The notes below the pieces were generated by a model that saw only the letters and a list, made by a program, of their open reading frames with translations, ran no database searches and was not told the DNA's origin. Source: Rhodamnia argentea (taxonomy: Eukaryota > Streptophyta > Magnoliopsida > Myrtales > Myrtaceae). From it: a stretch of DNA of 64,000 nucleotides. The position numbers and the translations under genes were made by a program. The number at the start of each line of letters is the position of its first letter. Positions within the stretch are counted from its first letter, which is position 1. Of the stretch, positions 49,549 to 63,049 are shown in pieces. The stretch covers positions 21,903,015 through 21,967,014 of the forward strand of contig NC_063157.1 of the NCBI RefSeq assembly GCF_020921035.1, read 5' to 3'.

Positions 49549-52500
49549 AAAAGTGAAGAGAGAAGAGAAAAGAAAGCCAAATTCAATTTTTATTTTTTAG
49601 AAATTTCTGACTAAATTTAATTGTTTTTGTCTGATTTATTTTGCTGTAAACCGCAATTATCTTTTTTTTTTTTTTAACTTCCTACAACTTTTGTAAAGAG
49701 TAGCTCTTTTTTCCCCTAAAAAATTTGAGACAGTATAACAATGCAATTTCAATCATAAGTGTTATGAATGACAATAAATATATAACAATCATGATGGGAC
49801 CCATCTCCGATCTTATGACTAGTAATTCATTGTCGTAGTGTCATACTATCATGCTAGCAATACCCTTTCCTAAAATAATCTTTCATTTTTATGATTTTCA
49901 TGTTGGCAATCGAGAAATTTCTTAAAATAATGTCGATAATTATGTTCCCTTTATCGGATTCGAAAACTAATGAATGATGTGCAGTCTCACATATTCAAAA
50001 GATAGAGATGCGTAGAGTTTATCCGATCTATGGATTGTATGACGGTACAATATTTTTTTGAGGATTGCGAGGGTCTATTTTTGTGCTGTGAGAAATACGG
50101 TCCACGGTCGTATCTGGCATGTTAATTCCACATCAGCCTATTTGCGTACAAGGTTGGCAACCTTTGTAAGAAAAAAAGAAAAGGGGGACGAGCTCAGTTG
50201 ACACCATGGGCGGAGATAGAAATCATATGTGTTTTGAAAATCCAGAAAAGCGGTAAACTGACGAAGACGAAGTCCCTTTGCCATGTCGACACGTGGATTG
50301 TCATGCCACATGGAAGCCACGTAAGATTCATATAATAATTTCTCTCGGTTACGCGAGCATGCCAATGCATGGATAATTCGCTCTAAATTTACGCGGAATT
50401 ATTACGTCTTTAACACATTGTGGTGATGCTCTCCTGTGTATTAACCAAATTCTTAAAACTGAAAAAAAAAAAAAGACACTCGACTGTCTTCCACTTCTTT
50501 GGTAATTTCTCTTTCTTCTTTCCTTTTTTGTGGACTATAATCACCACGGATCGGTATCCTTCAATAATTCCCTGAGGTACTTACTTAAATGGACAGGAAA
50601 TGCTACGATGTTCCAAATTTGTGAATTTCATCACGATGATGCGACACGGGTCATGTCGAGATGGACCGTATTTACCCGAAGGAGGTAGAAAGGTATAGGC
50701 GAAAGAGAGAACGAAAATATATATGAGACACAAAGCAAGGAGATTATTGATAATGTTCACCATCAGTCGGCCATTGTCTACCATTTGCCCATCGTCGTCC
50801 GCCAGTCTACGGCCGCCAATAGTCGGCCAAGGCCTAGTGACTAGCAATCGTAGAAATTTTATACTGCTATCAAATGAATTTTCGGTTCGGAAATAGAAAT
50901 TATGTGTGTTTCTATTTAGAAACTCATCCAGAGAATGGAAATAGAGCTCGGAAAGAGAATGATTGTCGTTCGTGCCCTTAGTCCTTCAAGCCACCGAAGA
51001 AGTTAATGTGCAAGTGCTCCTCGCAGTGACAACATTATGCTAATAATTATGTAATAAAGAGGGATTAACACCAAGGAGTAATTATGGGCGGTGGCGGTGA
51101 TAAAGTGGGCCTCCCCGTGGCCGGTGACTCCCCACCACATTTTCCTTCGTTCACATTCATGGCGCTCCAATTTAAAAAAAAAAAAAAAGATTTTGTTTGG
51201 CGGAGCGGAAAAGAAAAGTATTGATAAAGAAACAAAATCAACTTGATCCATACCTTCGATTCTACAACAAATCGAAGCAGAAATGTTTTCTAATGCGGGC
51301 TCCTAAGCCTGTGCCAAAATTTAGAGCTTAGAACATCCATCCGGGAGAAGCTCCAAGCGGGGCGATGCAGGATGAACAACAACGAAAACAACATCAAGCA
51401 AATAAATCATTATGGTCTAGATAAGACTTCTGGAAGAAGAGGGCTTACCTCATCTTTGAATTTCTGTCCCCCACTCCCTACGCATTCAAACTGTGTCCTT
51501 CGCCCGCCCCCAACATGGGATCAGACCAAGAAAGGAGCACGACGACGGAAACTCATCGTTTCGACAACCCGAGTGCTTCACTTTCTTCAGGGGTCGCTGT
51601 CTCGTGAACTTTCCGTGGGGGGAACTTGAAGGGGAAGACTCGCATGAGAAGACCAAGACCAGCTCTTGGGGATTGGTCGTGGTCGTGATCGTGCAGTAAG
51701 TACCGGACACACGACTTTCAGACTTCAAACTTGGCGTGCTTACTCCATTTTCACTCCAAACAAGTAGTCTAGCCCACCCGCCGGCGCCGTCTGCATCAAG
51801 CTGTGCTACAGAGGAACGTCTCCCGAAACTTACATTCTTTTTGGCCAAGAGAAATAGGAATGAATTTAGTTGACTGGCCCAAGATAAAGATGTCACATGA
51901 GCTTGCAACTCGAGAGCATAAAAAGTAGCGTTTTTATCACTAGTGTACCGAAGGCAACTCTCACAAGTACCTCAGATGACAGAATGAGACCCAACGAAGA
52001 AGACAATGGACCGTAAGCTATCCAGATGCTTCTGGAAATTTAGGATTTTGAACAAATTTGGTGCCCTATCCAAACCGACTGCAGCCGAAAGATTTTGTAA
52101 GCAGTTTCAGGCCACAAGGCTATGTTCAATCGTAGTGAAAATTTGAAGTGACTCGGAATAAACCTCACAAAAATGTGCGCATATCTTACACATAATCTAT
52201 TGAGGAACTAGAAAATGTTTCACCAACCAACTTAGCAACGTATTGACGCGAGAATTCGATTGTGTATGGAGGCAATACTCACCTTGTTAACATCTCTAGT
52301 TCTCCCCAAGCAATGCGAGGAAGTGGCCAGTTTCAAGCTATCAAACTGAGTCAAACCATATGTCCATCACACTGAGTTCATGGAGCTCCTCGTGATATTG
52401 CAAGTTCAAAAAGGAAATGTTCAAGCTCCACGTGAGAAACCTCTCCTCAATAGAAAAATGCAGGCTAAATAACTAACGATCATTCTTTAGAAGCATGGAT

Positions 52501-53015
52501 ATATCGGCAGCTTCTCGCCAGCCCCCAGAGAATGAGTGATGACCAGTTTTAGTGCAGCAGCAGGAGAAAACATCGCACAGTAAGAAGACGGTACATTGCC
52601 ACTCTAGGGAAAATGATACAGAAACAAAGTTCGTAAATCCATTCTATTGCCTCCAATAAACTTGTACACCTTGTCCAAGTGACTCGGACCAAAATTAACA
52701 TAAGAAGCGAGAAAAAACACCCCCACTTCATATCAAAGGATGTGCAAACAGGTTTTAGAGAAGTTAAAGGAGAAAAAAACAAACAGTTTGAATGGCAATA
52801 CATAACATTACTTTGCAGGACCCTCACCCCACAAAAAAGGAAGACTATTCTACGCAGGTGAAAACTACAATTTATATTGCTCTCACGGCATATTCTGATT
52901 TTGCAGAGGCACTGAGATTGGCAAAGTTCTTTACCATGATTTTGATGGATGAGCTCCGTTACTCAATAGCCGACATGGTGTTCCTGCTACACTAAACTTG
53001 TCTAATTTTTAATAC
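49549..53015. other. Intergenic region between the receptor kinase and RRP44A 3' ends
   Basis: Two convergent genes flank this 3.5 kb. An open frame of 140 codons at 51486-51908 (-) overlaps others on the opposite strand and has no recognisable domain. No gene called. Confidence 0.55.
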
Positions 53016-56000
53016 CTAAACAAGGTTAAGTTGGAGTTTTGGCCGATTCGGCTGAGGCTCCACGACCTCCATGTGAATGTTCACCTTCTGCAAGACCCCG
53101 TAACTAATGCTTCCATCCATCCTTTTTATCTTCTGCTGCTGTTCATCAACAAACCATTCCCCACCTCCCTTCTCACTCCTCTCTGTCAAGTATACAGGTC
53201 CTTCGATCCCAAATCTGCAATAGCGAATGACCTATTAGTTTGCATAAAAGATGTACGTGTCATACGTGTAGACAGCAGATCCTTCCAGACATATATATTG
53301 CCAAAACCATGCTCTTTATGCACTCACCACGATGAGCTAGAGTTAGCATCATGTATTCTATTCGGTGTGGAAAGATTTTATCAACTAGCACCATCAAAGG
53401 CATCTTTTAGCAACACAGCCAATATGGAAAGAAAAATGTACCACAGAAAAAGCTGCCAACCCAATCAATCCATGGCCGCATACATGGAGGCAGGTCTGAA
53501 CTAATGCAATTGGTAAAAACTCCTAAGTTTCTCTAAAATCTGTGTGGAAATTGTTGAACCACCACCATGAAGGGATGGTTTAAATATTTAATGCTCCGAC
53601 ACTCGTCTGCACACATAAGCTGCAATTTCGCCTATTATACATGATGAAACAATGAGGGCCCAAAGAGGTGCAAACACAAGCCTTCTTGAGGTATCATGTG
53701 GGAATGGCAAGACAATTCTAAAAGTTTAAGGTGTATTTGATTAAGACTGCTTAATACTTACAAGTTCTAACAATTTAGAGTGCATCTTTCTAGAGATGAT
53801 AGACTTTTTCTATTCTCTCTAAGACAAACACAGAATTTCACCAGCTAACTTTCCAAGGAAGAAAGTCCCTGCTTTTCTTATCAATGACAAAGATAGGTGT
53901 CCTAGAACAATTATCAATTTGCTTGCTAGCCCATAACATTAAAGATGCAGTCAATAGATTCCAAGTCTTTCAACTGAATGGTCAAATTTCCTATCTTCCA
54001 CCAAGATGTGTCTCTTGCCAAGATTTTTGCATTTAGGGTATAGACTGAATTGGGCAACGCATCCATTCTTCTTTCACATACTAAGTCTAACTTTTCTTCC
54101 CATTTGATTCCTTTTGTTACTTCATGTTGTTCTTGGCAGAAGGAGGAAGGCAAGAAGTCTTTGAATGTCTTAACCCCCATGGGAGGATATACCGTAGGTA
54201 TATGAAAGAAACTTGAACAAAGAAAGAAAGCGGAAACAAAATCAAGGAGAAATCACTTACTTGGGCACAAAAACAATAAAGCCATTGGATCTAATCTTGA
54301 CAATTCTAGCTTCAGTGTCAGTGGGCCTGCAGTACATAATAGTCTTTTCATGTACCAGTCTGCATCAATGCGTCCTTGGGTGTGTTCAATCGCGTGCAGG
54401 CGACCAAGCATAAGTGTTTGTGTGTGTGAGAGAGAGAAAGAGGAGTACCGCTTCCTGAAGTAGATGAGTGTATGGAGCTCCACTGAGGCTCTACTAGCCA
54501 TCTGAGCATTTCTATGTCGATAATTCAGATCTGGAAAAATATCATTGGAATTGAAAATGGAGTCAGTAATTTGGACGGAGAGAGAGAGAGAGAGAGAGAG
54601 AAGTGCAACCGCAGAGATGGTATTAAGAAGTAAAAGAAGATCAAATGATCTCCTTCCCCTTCCCCTTCCGCCAACCCCCCCAAAAAAAAAAAAAAAGTTC
54701 CTCTCACCAATCGATCAACCATGTAAGCTATGTGGCTGAATGATGGAGCAACACTAAAGTTAATGGCTATACCACTAATACAAGAATGTTCAAAGCTAGA
54801 AAGAGAGATGCAATGAAACGGAACAATAAAAAGCTTAGTTGGATCATTCTTGTCTTACTGTCAGCAATACTAGTTAGCTGGGGTCTGTCTTGAAATATGG
54901 CTGGAAGCTTGTAAATTCCTAGTGATGCAGAAAGCAACCTGTGAACAATGACATCTGCAAAATATTTTAGTTCCAAAATCAGCATGTGCCATCTCTTTTA
55001 CCACAAAGAGAAGCATCAGAAGAGAACTGCTTCCTTACCAGCATATCTCCTGATAGGTGAAGTGAAATGAGTATATAATGGGGCGGCCAGCCCATAATGA
55101 TGGTATTCTGGCAGAGTCAAGTCTCCACTACAGAAATATACTGCCTGTATCACAGACAAAGGAAATAGATCATATCTAACAGGAGCAAAACAAAAAAGAA
55201 GAAATTTTCACGTTTATTACTTAAAATCACCTGTGTCATGCATCTAGTTGCGAGAATTCGTATCAATTTGTTAAAATATGGATCTTCTCCCTGTAGATTT
55301 TTATTAACACTAAGACAGTGAGATATAGCATGGTAAATTGAAACGCACATAACAAGCTGAACCAATCCAAACCATCTTGAAACTCACCACCGCACGGTCA
55401 AGCGAATCAGCCAGTGCTTTTGATGTAGAGATGTCCAAGTCAAGACCAACAGAAGCAGCTGTACGCAGCAAGGGTTCAAGCATCTCTTTCGTTGGTGTAG
55501 GATGCCGCCTTTGAAAGCAATCAACCGCAGATATTGGTTATATAGCCAGAACCACCACAAATGGACATTACTCTGAGACATACTATCAAAGACAAGGAAG
55601 AAATACAAGTGGCGAAGTTCAACTGGATTGAAATCACCAAAAGAAAATACTTGTAGCTTCCCCTCTAGTCACAAGGTATTCAGTATATCTAGTAACTTCA
55701 TGAGGATCAGGCGAAGGGAAGTTAAAATATAATGGGGGCATGGCATAGCAAGAATTTTACCCATTTAAATACTATAGAATTAGTTTAAAATCAAACTATA
55801 AGCATCATTTATAATTATGAAGCCACTCGCAAGGTGGTTGGACTCCTAAAAGAAGTGAAATCACTCGTATAACAATCAGTAAGTTGAGAAAGGATTAAAA
55901 TAGGACATTTCACGAACTGAAGTATAGAATGAGGCTCCATTTTTGTTTCAAGACATATATACTCCAGAAAGCTTTAATAATAACTGCACGTTGAGCAATG

Positions 56001-59000
56001 CACCAGCATCACTTACAGGTCGGAAATTGGAATGGATGGCAAACAATGCCACCCAAGATGACAGCAAAAGGCAGGAAATCTAGGAGGGCTAATCCCAAAT
56101 TAACATAACAGAAAACACCAGCTTACCTCAACAGAGAACATATCTCAACAGGTTAGTGTACAAGGATTTTTTCAGCTTACCTCAACAAAGAACATAGAGG
56201 ATAGTGTTTAAGGATTTTTCAGCTTACCTAGAGGATAGTGTTCAACGATTTTTTCAGCTTACCTCAACAGAGAACATAGAGGATAGTGTTTAAGGATTTT
56301 TTCAGCAACTGCAACATTGGCAGCAAGCATGAACTCCTCCACCATTTGGTTTGCTTCTCGAATCTGATACATGCCTGGAGATTTGCAGGTGAATTGAAAT
56401 GCAATTAGTTATAAAATGTCTACAATAACCATATGCTGGCCATTGGCAAAAGTAACTGACACCTCCACTTTCAAGTGCAATAATCAAGTGTTATCTGATT
56501 CATCATGTAATCCAATGACTGAAGATGACCACACTGGAATTGGCAGTAAAACAAGCTTCAGCAGTTTGAAGATGACATTTTTTTTCCCATTTAACAGTAA
56601 GGAAGCCTACATATAGGTAGGATACAAAATCAGAACCATTCAAATGATTTCAAAAGGAGAGATGAGTTTTGGAATTTTTGGTTTAATACACTTATATACG
56701 GGCCATGTTTCTACTGTTTGCAGTCTAGTGTAATAACAGAAACTTGAATGGTCATCCACTCTAATATTTAATGCAGTGATCGCGATTAGAGGGTACATCT
56801 AAAAATTATATTTCGACAACTTAAGAGAAAATCTTTAGAGTTTACATGACATACCAATATCAAGAGGGTCATGAGTCTCGGTGTCAATTTGAAATTTGAC
56901 CTCGGCAGAAGCAAGTGTTAGGGCCCCTCTCTCAATACGCCTGTGCCTCATAATCTGCATCACGAGTATAACGCACCGATTAGAGAGTCAGTATCCTCAA
57001 TAAACAAGCAAACCAGGTTGAGAATGCATGCACACCTTTGCCAATGTATTCATATTCCTCAAATCTGTAGTTAAAGGATCTGCCAACCGACTACAAAATA
57101 AGAGAATGTAAGTAATACAGCAATTACCTGAACAAACTCCCTGCAGTATACTAGACATTACCATGAAAGGCTCACCAGCAAGAATAGGAACTGCTGAATT
57201 ATGTTAAAGTGAAAATTTATTCAACAGAGGAACGCGAAAGCGGGTTCAGTTCCCAATTTTTCTAAGCATTCATAGGCCTTATATGACAGTCACTACCATA
57301 TCAGTGTTCACAGCTACCCCAAGGAAGATTGAACACAATCTTTTGGCAATAGCAGACTTGTTTACTAGGTAAGAATACGATCAAACTGGATGGGACTTAC
57401 CAACTGTATCCAGAATTTCTTTCTGCTAGTGCTACGCAATATACACAACTTTTTATGACCATGTTTTCTTTTCCCAATCTTAGAGAGTTCAAAAAGTTAT
57501 ACATGGAATGGACAGTCAATAAAATCACGCCACTTCCATTTTCTACAACAGGTTCATCACCAGCCACCTTTTTCTCCGCCAACTGGAACAACGATGAATA
57601 AACCAACAGGACCAGAGAGCACCAGTATATTTCTGGCAAACCTCTTCACAACCAAACTTGGAAATATAAGATGTAAAGGACATAAAAGTTTTTCAGGCAT
57701 TTCATCATGAATATCAATAGAATGCCAGATATAAGAAGTGAAAAAGAACTAGCACAGATTAAGTTTTTTGAAAAACAATATTATCAGAACAACTTTAGTC
57801 CATTATGTTTATGTGAGAGGTTAAACCCTAGAAAAGAGCTCATATGAATAGAGGACAAACCTACTCAACATTTACACAATTACCTGTCATCCATCCTTGC
57901 CTGAGCTTCAATATAAGACAGAGCAGCACATGATTTGATAATACTTTTTGTATATCTTGTCGATATTATCTCTGCTTCAGGTGTCATTTCCTGAAAATCG
58001 GCAATAAACGATATTGTTTTCCTTTCATGAGAAGATCAATCAATATATTTGAATTCACAGGGCCAACAAGTTCATGATTAGTCAGCACACGAGCTATCAT
58101 TTGGTGCGGTCTGGTGATGGTGGCTAATGTACATGCAATCCTCTCATCCTAAAAAAGCATAGCAAATGACAACGAAGATGGAACGAGAACATACCCAGAT
58201 AACAGAAAAAGCCAGTCTCTCCACATCTGCCCGAAGTGAACATATATCTGCAACATAAATTCAGCCATTAAATTTGATCCAGGAAGGACTACAGATTAAT
58301 CACAATCAGTCTTTTCTCTGATGTCAAAGAGACAATTTTACAGCTCTAAACAATGTATTACCTTCTGTCAAAGGCTTTGGTAGCATATCAATGCGGCGCT
58401 CAACAAGGTAAACAGATGTGCCCCTTTGTGCAGCCTCATCATCAAGTGGTGTGGAAGGGTGCACAAAGTTTGTCACATCAGCAATATCTAGGTGACTAAC
58501 ATTAAAGAAAAATACCTGGCTAAGTCTTAAAAAACCAAAAATTCAACTTGTTAAAATTGTTGGTCTTTGAACTCCTTAGTATGCGAAAGCCAGGTTACCT
58601 TGGTGTGGAACACAATTTGACTTGGACCCCATCAACAGGAGTCAAACCGAACCATGCTCGAAAAACTGAGAGCCTAAATAAAGCTTCTAAATCAAGTGAC
58701 TGAGAGTTTGTCAGATTTTCATCAAATTCAGAAATCAGAGGGGAAAAATGTGCAGAAACAAAAGGTACAGGAATTATCTCTACCCAGCTCAAGGAAGGAC
58801 CGAAAGAGGAAATTTAGAAGAACAAAAGCAACCTAAAGTAACTTGGCCCAAGAAAGCCTCACTCACTAGAATCGGTGAAACTTTCCCGCTAGACAATGCC
58901 ACGGCAAAAAGGAAACGTTGAAGGACTTGGTAAAAAGAAAGGCATCCTTGTCAAGGCAGGACCACCTCAGAAGATGGTGGCATTTACTACAAATTGAAAG

Positions 59001-62000
59001 AAGAAACTGATAAATACTCGTTGAATAAGCTTGACAACAAACAGGGTGAGCAGAGAAGTTATTCTCGGAATATATACTCACAGGATAAGTAGAAGTTCCA
59101 TAAGCAGCCACTCAAGATTAAAGTACCAAAAAAATTAAGAGAAGGATTGGGAAGAAACATAACCAGATGAGGTTCGGTATCCATTAATTTAAGTATTCTG
59201 ACATGACATCAACTTCAACTTCTGTTTTCCTGATTACAGACCATGAAATTTCCTATGCAAGCAACTCCAGAAAGACCATAATGGTAAGATTAATCTTAAG
59301 TCACAACCATGTCAAATCTAAATATGAAGCCCCGTGGAAGCCCAACTCTATCAAATCTAAATATGAAGCCCCGTGGAAGCCCAACTCTAAGGATACGAAC
59401 TCCAACTTCAAAATTTCCGTTGGAAAGGGCTGCGCAGTGCAGCGCATCATCAATATCCTTGCATCCTGCCCAATGCAGAAGCATACATTAAACATTAGAG
59501 AGTAGAAATGCCAAAAAAAGAAAAGAAGTGAAATTAACAAGTCTATACAAGTCAGATACCTGGAGGGTCCACACTGAAGACAAGCAAATGCCGTAAATCT
59601 TGCCTGATGGGATTTGCCAAATCTTCTGAGGAGACTGACCATGGTAATGGAGGCAAACATGCCAATACTTGAGAAGAAAATGGCCTTGCATCAATGTCAT
59701 TCTCAATCAATACAACCTTCACCCATTTAAGGAAAAAATGTTATGTCATAAAAATTTCAATCACTCTCCACAAATTTCTCGTCCATGAAACCAAATGCAA
59801 CTAAAAGAACACAAAACCACAAACAAGCATGAAAAAAAATTGCATCATCAGGTACCTCGCTTTCTGTATCCCTATCACCTATTTCTCCAATTGTACGAAC
59901 ATAATGCCCAGAAGGATAGCGTGAAAGACAGTCCCAGGAGTCCACAGTCACGACGATTCTCTTGCTCAGAAGGTTCCCGAGCTGTCGAGTTTGGATGCGA
60001 ATTTTCGGAATTCTCCTGTCCTTAGAAACAAATAGCGCATGTGCAACACCCCCATCTCCTGCCGGCATGGGCATAGGCTCCAAAGATCCACAATAACTGC
60101 TCAAAGTGAGTTAAGCAAATACTAGGAAATAGGTACATAACAGAGAAAGAACCAAAATATTGGAACAACCATTTTTCGGCATACAATTGGATGTTAACTT
60201 CACAAACTAAGTAGTATTATTCATTCGCACCCAAAAGAATGAACTTTACGAGAACTATAAAGAAAATATTAGGTAGAAAATTCATTTAAATGCTTCCTTT
60301 TAGCACTGTAAATCAAGTGCAGATAGGTCCACACACTTACTAAGAAAGGCACCGAACTCCACTGTAGTCAAATCACGAAAGCTGATTTATCAGCATATAC
60401 AAGTTACTCACACTATCCATATATTTAAAGAGAGTCCAGACATCAAACAGTGACGGTCAACTGAATGGCAGAATGCATCCCAAACCATATGGAATACGAC
60501 ACTAATGATGCAAACATGTATTTGATAGTCCAACCACCAAGTTTAAGTTAATAGATGCATCAACAGAAAAGTAGAAAAGCCACTCCTGTAAACAAATAAC
60601 AGAGTTACCCCATAAGAATCCACTTACGAATGCCAGTTCCTCTTTATGATACCAACAACCTGGCCAGATGGGCGAGGTGGACCAGCAGCACTCTGCACCA
60701 GATTTGTCGTCCTAGGAGCATCATCTGCACTGCCTGGGACCAGATGAACTCCTTCCTCTTCATCCTCTGTAATTGAATAAAGATAATAATAATTATAAGC
60801 AGAATCATCTTAGGATCCAAAAGAGTACCTGGTTGAAAACTGAGTGAAAGGAAAAAGTAAACACATTCCTTAAAGAAGGCACCATATAAGCTACCATACC
60901 CTCATCTGCTAATGATAAAGAGTTCTCCTCGTGCCACTGATCTTGAGGCAGCAGTTCCACTGCCACAATATCACCATCGAAAGCTCGATTCATATTTCCA
61001 CGTCCGTATATAATGATTTCATCACCAATACTTTCACTTCCAACATATGCTTCGAAAGGATTGTATCGATTAACGCGAAGCTTCCCTTGGTGATATATTC
61101 CTTGATGCAACCCAGAAGTAATTTCAGATAGGGGCTTGTGCTGCATAAACGGAAAATGCTAAGAACAGCAGTACATCATATCTTCAGCCCATTCAAACAC
61201 AGCAACAGCTTACACCAATTTATTAAATGGGATGATCTCAAGGTGTACCTCAGCATATATAACTTTCCTCTTTGAGGGTCTTAAATCTTCAACTTCTTCC
61301 ATGTTTACATCCTCTGATGCAGGACGCACAAGCAAATCTAGCAGATCCCGGCGGTCCAGTGATTTCACATATGCTTCAACTGCATAACCGCAATCAAACA
61401 TAGGTTAAGGTTACAAACAAGCAGACATATCACAAGACATTATTCATAGTTATAAAGATCTACATACAAGTTATGTCTAAAATGGGGCGCACAAAGAGGT
61501 AAAAGTTACAATTATATCTCAAACTTAGAAACACATATTGGGTAAGGAATAAACTGAGGAGAAAGTAAAAAATTTAGACATACTGGTCTCTGCTGGAATG
61601 CCCTCTTCTGTAGCTTTCCTCTTATTCTCCCTGTCGTTGGTTATGAGCAGAACATGAGCAGCACCACCAAGATGACTCTTATACCATTGAGCCGCCACAC
61701 GTATAGCTGAATTAGAAGTTCTTAAGCGTCAGTTGGAAATTATGCAAATAGATGTGTTTGATGAAACAATAAAATAATAACTACTCCAGGGTATTTTACG
61801 TATTGAACAGGCAACTGTGTGATACCCGTCAAAAGGGTAGGGGAAAATATTCAGAAGAGTAACTGTGAGAGAAAGTCAGACCTCTATCATTCCTGTCATT
61901 TTTACTTTCACCGGCCATGTCCTGGACAAATGTATCCCTGCATAAATATAAGTTTTAATACGCTTAATTGGACTAGCAGCAACATAGGCAATACAAAAGA

Positions 62001-63049
62001 AGCAGAAATCAACCATAGTGAAAACTACCAACTACATAGGATTGTAGAATGAGTTCGTAACCAATGACACTTTCACACCAATAACCTAGAAGCACATAAG
62101 AAATGAAACAGATATATGTGCAGAAAGCAATGATGATCAACATTGCACCCATTAAAGCAATGTGATGTCCAATCTTATTAATAACAAAGATGGGTGATCA
62201 ATTACTCCCACAAATGCAAGGGCCAAATACAGCTTAAGGAGGCCATCCAAATCAAATCTCCCGCTGTATATTAATGAACGAAAATTTATCTATATGTAAG
62301 TTCTTCCTACCTAATGATGGAGAACCTTGTCACACCTTAAATGATCACCGAAATTAGTAAAACTACCTCTCCCATACCAGCAATGATTCTCTTTATCAAC
62401 ATCACTAGCATCTGTCCCCTATGCAACATCTTAAGTTTGCTCTCCACTAGGTAATATAATTAAAAGGAAAGTACTCACTTGTGGTGCTCATTCGAAAAGA
62501 CAAAGAATTTCCGCGCCGAATTGCTGCAGAGTGCTCTGATTCTATTATAGACCCCCAAATTTCGGTTCCTGACCTCTTGCAGCACGATAGACAGCACAAC
62601 GACATCATCAATTGCCGGATTCTCAAGCAAATCAATCTGAAAACACCACCACCAGTAATGCTAAGTCACATTCCGTTACTCCAAACTGAACCACATAGCC
62701 GGGGATTATAAGCGAACATGTGAACCGAGGCTCAGTGTTCACCTGATTGAGAACGACATTAGTGTCGAGGACAAGGATTGGGGAAGAAGCAGAGCCGCTC
62801 AGGCGAGCAGCGGAAGAGTCACAGACTTTGCATATCGTGACTCCGCAGTAGATATCGTCCCGCAAATAGTGTTCTCTCACATTCTGCGGCAACCAATATT
62901 GAACAAGATCGTCAACGTCAAACCTGAGAAACCTAAAAGACACATACAGAGAGAACGAGAGAGATGAATGCGTGTCTAAGTCAAGTGTGAGAAACCTTGG
63001 TGATTTTGCCCGATTTCGTCTTCTTGACGAAGGACTTGTTGTGCAACAT
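53016..63049 (-). CDS. RRP44A: Exosome nuclease RRP44A (DIS3), PIN-RNB-S1 protein
   Basis: Catalytic 3'-5' exoribonuclease of the RNA exosome (rRNA and nuclear RNA processing and decay). 24 exons, minus strand: 63049-62996, 62883-62743, 62636-62479, 61937-61882, 61706-61584, 61379-61249, 61140-60900, 60766-60628, 60096-59856, 59716-59560, 59465-59397, 58487-58362, 58247-58195, 57990-57884, 57090-57036, 56954-56855, 56374-56263, 55508-55388, 55290-55231, 55144-55039, 54954-54859, 54530-54449, 54326-54261, 53214-53016. They give 930 residues, matching plant RRP44A (about 933). Visible: Cys motif [13 protein letters not shown] domain with LVLDTNVVL (Asp58), LQEVRNRN and ITNDREN; cold-shock-type region; RNB catalytic [13 protein letters not shown] (Asp478, 484, 486, 487); [16 protein letters not shown]-terminal S1 ([16 protein letters not shown]). 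The PIN acidic residues suggest endonuclease activity is kept. The PIN domain separates it from RRP44B/SOV. Confidence 0.96.
54578..54601 (+). repeat. (GA)n microsatellite in an RRP44A intron
   Basis: GA run in the intron between exons 21 and 22; a CT tract on the coding strand, about 50-70 bp upstream of the acceptor. Confidence 0.85.
56123..56306 (-). repeat. Four-copy tandem repeat duplicating the end of RRP44A exon 17 and its splice donor
   Basis: Basic unit 48 bp. Copies: 56259-56306 (48 bp, mostly exonic, carries the functional donor), 56224-56258 (35 bp, deleted), 56177-56223 (47 bp), 56123-56176 (54 bp, most diverged). On the coding strand each unit reads GCTGAAAAAATCC...GTTGAG then GTAAGCTG, so every copy retains an AG/GTAAG donor. 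Confidence 0.92.
58488..59396 (-). other. Putative U12-type (minor spliceosome) intron of RRP44A
   Basis: The donor on the coding strand is GTATCCTTAG, matching the U12 consensus RTATCCTT. The 3' end has a branch-site-like TTCTTTAAT (7 of 9 to TTCCTTAAC) with its A about 14 nt before the terminal TAG, the short spacing U12 introns need, and lacks a strong pyrimidine tract next to the AG. The splice rebuilds VGVHIADVTNF in the RNB domain. Confidence 0.75.
59312..59389 (-). repeat. 39-bp perfect tandem duplication at the 5' end of the U12-type intron
   Basis: Copies 59312-59350 and 59351-59389 are identical (plus strand unit starts TCAAATCTAAATATGAAGCC). The array starts 7 bp inside the intron from the donor. 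Confidence 0.95.

Noticed and set aside
48895-49556. Two open frames over 200 codons, one on each strand
   Set aside because: Both lie inside the GC-rich kinase part of the CCR-type gene and are low-complexity shadows of it.
51486-51908. 140-codon minus-strand frame
   Set aside because: Overlaps plus-strand frames and lacks any motif; not enough to call a gene.
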